Part shown: positions 58,405 through 64,000 of the stretch, in pieces
Layout: each line of letters begins with the position of its first letter
Numbering within the stretch: position 1 is the stretch's first letter
NCBI GenBank assembly: GCA_050305405.1
Contig: JBNLFG010000010.1
Coordinates: 62,001 to 126,000, forward strand
Direction of reading: 5' to 3'
DNA length: 64,000 bases
Source: Desulfolinea sp050305405
GTDB taxonomy: Bacteria > Chloroflexota > Anaerolineae > Anaerolineales > Villigracilaceae
Translations under genes and position numbers: made by a program
The notes under the pieces: model-generated
Databases searched by the model: none
What the model saw: the letters and a program-made list of their open reading frames with translations, nothing else
Told to the model about the DNA's origin: nothing

Positions 58405-59262
58405 TTAATTGAGCGGTTTACGAGCGGTTATCTTTGCGCTAAAAACAGCCTTGTAAACGGCCTCTTTCGACATATCGCCCAATTGGATATCGTCTCCGAG
58501 TTGGCGGACAGCTTCGTCGACCTGTTCCCGATCTAAATAAACGGGAACAAGTTCCACATCCACGAAGCCGCTCTCCTGTATGCCTGCTATGTACTCATCA
58601 ACATCCAGCGCTCCTGAAACACATCCCGCCCACGCGCTCAAACTGGATTTAAGTCCAGTTGGGAGCGGACCATCTGTCACGATGTCGCTAACTGCCAACT
58701 TTCCGCCTGGTCGCAAAGCCCGGAATGCTTCGCGAAACACCTGCGGTTTATCGGTGCTGAGATTAATGACACAGTTCGAGATGATGACGTCAACACTCGC
58801 ATCGGGAACAGGAAGGTACTCAATCTCGCCCAAACGAAATTCGACATTATCCGCGCCAATTTTTGCTTTGTTGGCGCGTGCTTTCTCAAGCATCGCAGGC
58901 GTCATATCCACGCCGATAACGTGGCCTTCTGGCCCAACACGTTGACCAGCGAGGAAGCAATCGATGCCGCCGCCAGAGCCAAGATCGAGAACTACCTGTC
59001 CAGGTTTCAGCGCAGCTAAGGTGATCGGATCGCCGCATCCCAGCGAAAGCCCGGTCACCTCTTCGGGCAAGGAGGCTGTATCAGATGACTTATAAAGTTT
59101 TTCCACAGTCGCAAGTTGATCGAGATCGGCATCTCCACAGCAGGATGCTGTTGTTTGGCAGCCGCAGTTTGCCGGGGTACCGACTTCGAAGGTTTCGGCG
59201 ATTTTGCTATAGCGATCACGCACCGCCGTGCGGACATTTAGTTCTACTTTTTCTGTGTTCAT
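58405..59262 (-). CDS. arsM: arsenite S-adenosylmethionine methyltransferase
   Basis: 285 aa. Methylates As(III) to volatile or less bound forms. Motif I is VVLDLGSGGGIDCFLAG; the arsenic-binding cysteines appear in the N-terminal CGCQTTASCCG, in IISNCVINLSTDKPQVFREAFRALRPGGKL and in WAGCVSGALDVDEY. Next to an arsR regulator on the same strand, 59 bases downstream, so arsenic-induced co-expression is expected. Confidence 0.92.
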   Translation of the reverse strand: MNTEKVELNVRTAVRDRYSKIAETFEVGTPANCGCQTTASCCGDADLDQLATVEKLYKSSDTASLPEEVTGLSLGCGDPITLAALKPGQVVLDLGSGGGIDCFLAGQRVGPEGHVIGVDMTPAMLEKARANKAKIGADNVEFRLGEIEYLPVPDASVDVIISNCVINLSTDKPQVFREAFRALRPGGKLAVSDIVTDGPLPTGLKSSLSAWAGCVSGALDVDEYIAGIQESGFVDVELVPVYLDREQVDEAVRQLGDDIQLGDMSKEAVYKAVFSAKITARKPLN

Positions 59263-59321
59263 ATTATTTTCTCCTTATATATAGATGTTTGTCGATATGT
59301 TTTTGTAAAAAAAGTCCCTTT

Positions 59322-59624
59322 TTACTTGTCGATCACCAAATTAAGCTCGGGAGCAAAATCCCCTGCAACTTGACAGCAGGCATCTGCAATCCTCTTTTGA
59401 TTGAGTGAATAAAAGATTTGCTTGCCCTCACGTCTTGAATCGACTAAACGCGCCTCGCGCAAAATGCTAAGATGATGTGAAACGGTGGGCTGCGATACGC
59501 GCAACGCACTTACTATCTCACCAACACTGAGCCACTTGCAACAACAAAGGCTCATAATCTGTTGACGAGTCTCATCAGCAAGGGCCTTCGCAAAGGCAAC
59601 AGAAGTAATATTTTTTATCATCAT
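59322..59624 (-). CDS. arsR: ArsR/SmtB-family metalloregulator
   Basis: 100 aa winged-helix repressor (FAKALADETRQQIMSLC, VGEIVSALRVSQPTVSHHLSILREARLVDSRREGKQIFYSL). Three adjacent Cys (SLCCCKW, about residues 26-29) replace the ELCVCDL site, and a second Cys pair is at ADACCQV, so the metal site is unusual but thiol-rich. It heads the arsR-arsM pair and its start codon overlaps an operator-like arm. Confidence 0.9.
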   Translation of the reverse strand: MMIKNITSVAFAKALADETRQQIMSLCCCKWLSVGEIVSALRVSQPTVSHHLSILREARLVDSRREGKQIFYSLNQKRIADACCQVAGDFAPELNLVIDK

Positions 59625-59677
59625 ATAGACAACCTTCGATTGGTTCCACTAAATACTAATTGAAGATTATCTATATG
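59622..59677 (-). promoter_or_regulatory. arsR operator (20-base inverted repeat)
   Basis: CATATAGACAACCTTCGATT (59622-59641) and AATTGAAGATTATCTATATG (59658-59677) pair at 17 of 20 positions. One arm covers the arsR start, the other the promoter spacer. Confidence 0.6.
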
Positions 59678-59681
59678 TCAA
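59653..59681 (-). promoter_or_regulatory. arsR promoter
   Basis: On the minus strand TTGACA (59676-59681) and TAGTAT (59653-59658) lie 17 bases apart, within the inverted repeat. Confidence 0.65.
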
Positions 59682-59858
59682 GACCGTTTAGTAAATCAGG
59701 ACAGACAAGATACTGGCGGCTCGATATCCTTAAAATCCGCTTACGTCGTTCAAGGGTTACCTTTAAGCCATATCCTCCTTTCCGAGAAAAAACAAAATAA
59801 TTCGGACAACCGAGGTACAATAAAACCCGCATTTTTAACTTATCATAGGAATAAAATC

Positions 59859-60782
59859 TTGTTCGAAATCATCTTTCTCGGCACTTCTGCATCTGCCCCC
59901 TCAATACGACGTGGACTTTCATCACAGATCATCAAACATGACGAGTATCGTTTCCTCGTCGACTGTGGCGAAGGTACCCAGCGTCAGATCTTGCAATCGG
60001 GCGTTGGCTTTAAACGGCTTAATCATATTTTCCTTACGCATGGGCACCTCGATCATATTCTCGGCCTCGGCGGCTTACTTTCCACGCTTATGCGTTGGGA
60101 AGCCCTCGAGGAGCTTGATATTTACGGGGGAGCTAGCACCTTGGAGCGTGTCCACAAATTGCTCTATGGTGTTGTTCTGCGCGGTAAGAAACCGGCCACC
60201 AAACTAACTTTGCATGAAATCAAACCCGGCATTGTTTTTGAAGCCAAGAATTTCAGCATTTCTGCTTTCTCTGTTAGCCACCGTGGGCCGGATTGCCTCG
60301 GCTACCGCTTTGAAGAGAAATCACACCGCCCATTCTTGGCAAAAAAAGCGGATGAGTTGGGCGTCCCCTTCGGGCCGGAGCGTCGTGACTTGGTCAACGG
60401 CGAGAGCGTCACCCTTGCCGATGGACGTCGGATCACGCCGGACGAGGTGCTGGGTTCCCTTATGAAGGGCAGCAGTTTGGCGATAACCGGGGATACCGGC
60501 AGAACCGATAATTTACTGGATTCCGTTAATGGAGTCGATACCCTCGTTATCGAATCGACTTATATCAACGAAGATGCCGAAATGGCGCGTAAGTTTGGTC
60601 ACCTTACGGCGCGGCAGGCTGCCGAATTGGCGCAGCAAGCCGGGGTCAAGCGTTTGGTCCTGACTCACTTATCCCGCCGCTACCGTGAACGAGATGTCCT
60701 AAACGAAGCACGCGCGATCTTCCCTGAGAGTTATGTCGCCCGTGATTTCGATGTCTATCAGGTGAAAAGAGAAGAATCATGA
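59859..60782 (+). CDS. rnz: ribonuclease Z
   Basis: 307 aa metallo-beta-lactamase-fold endonuclease that trims tRNA 3' ends. IIFLGTSASAPSIRRGLSS, LVDCGEGTQRQI, FLTHGHLDHILGLGGLL (zinc motif), AFSVSHRGPDCLGYRFEE, LAITGDTGRTDN and KRLVLTHLSRRY are present. As this genome leaves CCA unencoded in its tRNA-Arg, the enzyme has a clear job. Start is TTG at 59859 with AGGA upstream. It overlaps pfkA by four bases. Confidence 0.93.
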   Translation: MFEIIFLGTSASAPSIRRGLSSQIIKHDEYRFLVDCGEGTQRQILQSGVGFKRLNHIFLTHGHLDHILGLGGLLSTLMRWEALEELDIYGGASTLERVHKLLYGVVLRGKKPATKLTLHEIKPGIVFEAKNFSISAFSVSHRGPDCLGYRFEEKSHRPFLAKKADELGVPFGPERRDLVNGESVTLADGRRITPDEVLGSLMKGSSLAITGDTGRTDNLLDSVNGVDTLVIESTYINEDAEMARKFGHLTARQAAELAQQAGVKRLVLTHLSRRYRERDVLNEARAIFPESYVARDFDVYQVKREES

Positions 60783-61774
60783 CTGAGACAAAAAAGAAAA
60801 AAATCAATTACACCATAGGGGTGCTCACATCAGGAGGCGATGCGCCCGGCATGAACGCCTGCGTACGTGCCGTCGCCCGCACAGCGATGGAAGCAGGCGC
60901 ATGCGTGGTGGGGGTGCAAAATGGTTATGAAGGGCTGATCCATGGGGAGTTCGTGCATTGGCGCAACCCACGTGATGTAGGCGGTATTTTGCGCTTGGGC
61001 GGTACCATACTCGGCACGCAACGCAGCGACCGATTCCGCGAAAGGAACGGACAGCGTGAAGCCATTCGGAGCATGAATGAAGAAGGTATTGATGGCTTGG
61101 TGATTATCGGCGGCGATGGCACGTTGAACGGCGGACATGTGCTCGCCCAGCAGGGCATCCAGATCATTGGCGTGCCTGCCAGCATCGACAATGATATTTG
61201 GGGCACCGATATGGCTATTGGTGTCGATACTGCGCTGAACACGATTATGGATGCGGTCGACAAATTGCGCGATACAGCTTCCTCGCATACGCGCGCTTTT
61301 CTTGTTGAAACAATGGGCCGCGACAGCGGCTACCTTGCTATTCAGGCGGGTATTGCTGCCGGAGCTGAGCTTGTACTCTGTCCGGAGTTCCCAACCACGG
61401 TTAAGCATGTCGCTAAAGTCATTGAAGATGCATATCGACGTGGCAAGCACGATGCGATCATCATCGTCGCTGAAGGCGCAAGCCTCCGTACTACAGAACT
61501 GGCACATCAACTCGACGAACTGGATATCGGTTTCAAAACCCGCGTGACGATCTTGGGCCATATCCAGCGCGGCGGTTCGCCGACCGCATTCGACCGCCTT
61601 CTGGCGGCGCGACTTGGCATCCGTGCGGTCGAAGTCTTGCTCGAAGGGCAAACCGATTATATGGTCGGTTTGCGTGGACGTGACATCACCATGGCCCCCC
61701 TCGAGGATGTCATCAAAAATACGCGCCCCGTCAATATGGAACAATATGAAATGGTGCGCAAACTGGCGCAGTAA
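60779..61774 (+). CDS. pfkA: 6-phosphofructokinase
   Basis: 331 aa. VLTSGGDAPGMNACVRAV, GGTILGTQRSDRF, VIIGGDGTLNGG, PASIDNDIWGTDMAIGVDTAL (catalytic Asp), VETMGRDSGYLA and LGHIQRGGSPTAFDR. GGDGT (Gly where pyrophosphate enzymes have Asp) points to ATP as donor. Translationally coupled to rnz (ATGA overlap), an unexpected pairing. Confidence 0.93.
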   Translation: MTETKKKKINYTIGVLTSGGDAPGMNACVRAVARTAMEAGACVVGVQNGYEGLIHGEFVHWRNPRDVGGILRLGGTILGTQRSDRFRERNGQREAIRSMNEEGIDGLVIIGGDGTLNGGHVLAQQGIQIIGVPASIDNDIWGTDMAIGVDTALNTIMDAVDKLRDTASSHTRAFLVETMGRDSGYLAIQAGIAAGAELVLCPEFPTTVKHVAKVIEDAYRRGKHDAIIIVAEGASLRTTELAHQLDELDIGFKTRVTILGHIQRGGSPTAFDRLLAARLGIRAVEVLLEGQTDYMVGLRGRDITMAPLEDVIKNTRPVNMEQYEMVRKLAQ

Positions 61775-61846
61775 AACGTATTACGTAAAAAAACATTTGC
61801 GCCAAGACTTACGCAATATACAACACATAATAAAAAAGGTTTTTCA

Positions 61847-62437
61847 ATGAACAAACTCAACTCGATCTGTGTTTTCTGTGGCTCATCCGATGACGTTCAC
61901 TCCGACTATCTGCTTGCGGCGCGTCAAATGGGCGCGGTGTTGGCAAAGCGCAATATCCGTTTAATTTATGGCGGCGGAAAAACGGGCTTAATGGGCGCGG
62001 TCGCAGACGGTGTCATCGAAAACGGCGGTGAAGCAGTCGGTGTAATCGTCACCAGTATGAACACTCCCGAACTCGCCCAAAACAACCTCGCCCGCATGGA
62101 AGTCGAACCAACCATGCATGCCCGCAAAGCCCGCATGCACGCCCTCTCCGATGGCTTTATCGCCCTCCCCGGCGGCTACGGCACCTTTGACGAACTCTTC
62201 GAAACCCTCACCTGGAAGCAGATCGGCGAGCACAGCAAACCAATCGGCTTGCTGGACGTGCGCGGCTACTTTCAGCCTATGCTCGGCATGATCGAACACG
62301 CTGAAAAAGAAGGCTTCATTTTCAGCGAACATCGCGAAGGCTTGCTCTGTGACGCCGATCCCGCTGCCCTGCTCGAGGCAATGGGCAATCACAACCATTC
62401 CGGCGAAGCCGTAAAACGCTGGATGCGACAGGATTAA
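61847..62437 (+). CDS. LOG-family (TIGR00730) nucleoside 5'-monophosphate phosphoribohydrolase
   Basis: 196 aa. SICVFCGSSDDVHSDYLLAAR, LIYGGGKTGLMGAVAD, MHARKARMHALSDGFIALPGGYGTFDELFETLTWKQ contain the family's PGGxGTxxE motif. The plant homologue releases cytokinin bases; in bacteria the role is usually unknown and may be nucleotide salvage. It lies 72 bases after pfkA. Confidence 0.88.
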   Translation: MNKLNSICVFCGSSDDVHSDYLLAARQMGAVLAKRNIRLIYGGGKTGLMGAVADGVIENGGEAVGVIVTSMNTPELAQNNLARMEVEPTMHARKARMHALSDGFIALPGGYGTFDELFETLTWKQIGEHSKPIGLLDVRGYFQPMLGMIEHAEKEGFIFSEHREGLLCDADPAALLEAMGNHNHSGEAVKRWMRQD

Positions 62438-62528
62438 ATCTGCGAGAAGGACGATAGTCCGACGAAGCAGTCTGCTCTCCCTAGAGATTATTTCGCTACA
62501 CTTGCAAAATGAAAGAGAGAAAAAGAAT

Positions 62529-63305
62529 ATGACCATTCGGATCACACTCGCAGGGGCGACTGGTTGGGCAGGGTCTGCTCTTGCAGAGGGAATCGAAAAC
62601 GCCCCCGACCTTGAACTTGTCTCCGCTATTTCACGCAGCCGTGCCGGTGAGATGCTTGGTTCCGCCAAAATCTACGCCACAGCCGCCGAAGCCCTCGCTG
62701 TCGAACCGGATGTTTTCGTCGAATACACTAAACCGGATGTCGCTAAGTCAAATATTCTTGCCGCCCTGCGCGTGGGTACAAACGTCGTTGTCGGGACATC
62801 CGGCTTAAGCGATGCAGACTACGCCGAGATCGCCATTGCCGCTGAGAAAGCGGAACGCGCTGTCCTTGCTGTTGGCAATTTCGCCATTACCGCCGTCCTC
62901 GCCCAGAAATTCGCCGAGATCGCCGCTCGCTACATCTCGCATTGGGAACTGATCGATTATGCCAGCACAGGGAAAAAGGATGCCCCCAGCGGCACCGTCC
63001 GTGAGTTGGCGAATCGTCTTGCCAAAATCGGCGAAGCAAAACTTGACGTGCCCCTCGACGAAGTCCAGGGTGTCCAGGAAACACGTGGGGCACGCATGAA
63101 TGGCACGCAAGTCCACGCCGTGCGCTTGCCCGGCTACATCATCTCCTTCGATGCCATTTTTGGCATGCCCGATCAAAAGCTGATTATCCGCCACGAAGCT
63201 GGCAACAGCGCCGAACCCTACGTCGCTGGAGCGTTGCTCGCCATCCGCAATGTGAGCGACTTAAAAGGCCTCCATCGTGGGCTGGATAGTGTGATGCAGT
63301 TTTAG
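62529..63305 (+). CDS. dapB: 4-hydroxy-tetrahydrodipicolinate reductase
   Basis: 258 aa. IRITLAGATGWAGSALAEGI binds NAD(P)H; VVVGTSGLSD, VGNFAITAVLAQKFAEIAARYI, ELIDYASTGKKDAPSGTVRELA (catalytic Lys and the DAPSGT motif) and IISFDAIFGMPDQKLIIRHEAGN follow. Lysine and diaminopimelate pathway. Start at 62529 has a GAGAGAAA site; the longer frame is not needed. The N-terminal Gly-rich loop is GATGWAG in place of GAxGRMG, a branch variant. A terminator follows at 63332. Confidence 0.9.
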   Translation: MTIRITLAGATGWAGSALAEGIENAPDLELVSAISRSRAGEMLGSAKIYATAAEALAVEPDVFVEYTKPDVAKSNILAALRVGTNVVVGTSGLSDADYAEIAIAAEKAERAVLAVGNFAITAVLAQKFAEIAARYISHWELIDYASTGKKDAPSGTVRELANRLAKIGEAKLDVPLDEVQGVQETRGARMNGTQVHAVRLPGYIISFDAIFGMPDQKLIIRHEAGNSAEPYVAGALLAIRNVSDLKGLHRGLDSVMQF

Positions 63306-63331
63306 TTGGCAAATAAGAAGTATAAATAAAG

Positions 63332-63363
63332 AGCGGACTTTCTGAGAAGAGAGTCCGCTTTTT
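63332..63363 (+). terminator. terminator after dapB
   Basis: AGCGGACT and AGTCCGCT arms followed by TTTTT. Confidence 0.75.
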
Positions 63364-63470
63364 GATTCTTTTGTCTAATGGACAAGTCATTTAGATATTG
63401 TACAAAGTCATGTCTTTGCACGTGAAGCAATCTCCGTCCCTCTTTGCGATCGTGATCTATTGAAACTGTA

Positions 63471-63505
63471 AGAGGCCCTCCCTTATAACTTTTGGGAGAG
63501 CCTCT
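63471..63505. terminator. hairpin between dapB and the DUF2202 gene
   Basis: AGAGGCCCTCCC and GGGAGAGCCTCT arms with one mismatch. It could end the minus-strand gene; the T run is weak. Confidence 0.45.
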
Positions 63506-63572
63506 ATACTCAATTTTAGATCAAAATGTTCGCTTTATTTTTCTGCTGCTCTTTCTTCTTTTATCCAGTTTT

Positions 63573-64000
63573 CTAATTGTTATTCCATTGGCCGCCTTGG
63601 CCATGACCGCCGCGACCGCCACCATGTCCATTACCGCTGGAGGCGCTCATGATGGTATCGTACATCTCTTGGGGCAGATATTGCGGGACGTAGGTCTGGC
63701 CGGTTTGCATCTCCCATTGTGAGACGTAGGCGCGCAGGTGATTTTCGGAACCGGCTTTGAGATTTGTATAGACCCAATCAAGATTGGCTTCTTCAGTGCT
63801 GTCCATATATTCGATCAGATCGAGAATGTCGATCTCTTCGATGGCGATACCGACTTCGATGGCATCCACGAGGGATGTGTTGCCTTTTGCGATCAGGTCG
63901 TTATAGAGGGCTTGCAGGTCTGCGTTGACGAAGACTCCGATACTGTCATCCACTACGGGATCGGGCAGCGCGTACATGTCGAGCAGTGTTTTGACGGACT
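63573..64000 (-). CDS. DUF2202 ferritin-like protein (5' end outside window)
   Basis: At least 142 aa; the frame runs off the window edge with SVKTLLDMYALPDPV. IEVGIAIEEIDILDLIEYMD and SENHLRAYVSQWEMQTGQTYVPQYL match the four-helix DUF2202 domain, whose Glu/His set probably binds a di-metal site. The tail is Gly/His-rich (GNGHGGGRGGHGQGG), which could bind metals. A signal peptide, usual in this family, would be outside the window. Confidence 0.85.
   Translation of the reverse strand, partial: SVKTLLDMYALPDPVVDDSIGVFVNADLQALYNDLIAKGNTSLVDAIEVGIAIEEIDILDLIEYMDSTEEANLDWVYTNLKAGSENHLRAYVSQWEMQTGQTYVPQYLPQEMYDTIMSASSGNGHGGGRGGHGQGGQWNNN

Noticed and set aside
59675..59800. 41-aa basic frame divergent from arsR
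   Set aside because: It has no ribosome site, its start lies in the operator arm, and the peptide has no recognisable features.
60830..61744. 304-aa minus-strand frame over pfkA
   Set aside because: It is a shadow of the pfkA coding sequence.

Overview
The window reads as a chromosomal segment of an Anaerolineae-like member of the Chloroflexota. This is an inference from gene content: a fused glycyl-tRNA synthetase (alpha and beta in one chain), lipoproteins with Thr/Pro-rich linkers, a KimA-like transporter, an AmmeMemoRadiSam radical SAM enzyme, tungsten aldehyde oxidoreductase genes, and abundant short palindromic word repeats between genes. Base composition is mid-range, with several AT-rich accessory genes (about 1993-3474, 8593-9048, 18166-20331, 33338-33688).

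Region 1 (1-22.6 kb) is mostly minus-strand housekeeping with accessory insertions: the 5' part of glyQS, two tandem TIR-FGE membrane proteins with relics of further TIR copies, a radical SAM enzyme, mobA with a class V aminotransferase, a short CvfB-like protein, a KimA-like symporter, a CLC channel, a tRNA dihydrouridine synthase, an M50 protease, galE and gatCA. An accessory patch follows: an AT-rich unknown, a decayed REP-associated transposase carrying its own REP hairpin, a pentapeptide-TIR protein, an orphan DNA methyltransferase and a lipoprotein.

Region 2 (23.9-41.7 kb) is an 18-kb plus-strand alpha-glucoside island: a LacI regulator with a promoter and operator-like repeats, an AglE-like binding protein that is internally duplicated into two nearly identical domains, AglF and AglG permeases (no ATPase here), a beta-phosphoglucomutase/GH65 phosphorylase fusion, otsB, otsA, a ROK fructokinase, a sucrose-phosphorylase-family GH13 enzyme, two unusual uridine-kinase-like P-loop kinases plus a decayed third, a phosphoesterase and a ParB-fold protein. 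Together these would import disaccharides, split them with phosphate to sugar phosphates, and make trehalose. The role of the P-loop kinases is unknown.

Region 3 (42-49.4 kb) holds a tungsten aldehyde:ferredoxin oxidoreductase with its radical SAM maturase and MoaD-like carrier, then an overlapping operon of a response-regulator/ParA-like protein, a sirtuin and a GAF histidine kinase.

Region 4 (49.4-64 kb) holds ftsK, an Ser/Thr kinase with a C-terminal propeller-like sensor, tRNA-Arg(CCT), a candidate small RNA, dnaK, tmRNA (tag AKKTSANRTNYAAMPLAA), a rhodanese, arsM-arsR, rnz-pfkA, a LOG-family protein, dapB and a partial DUF2202 ferritin-like gene. Across the window several families of palindromic repeats recur between genes, and one family occurs in frame twice inside glyQS.
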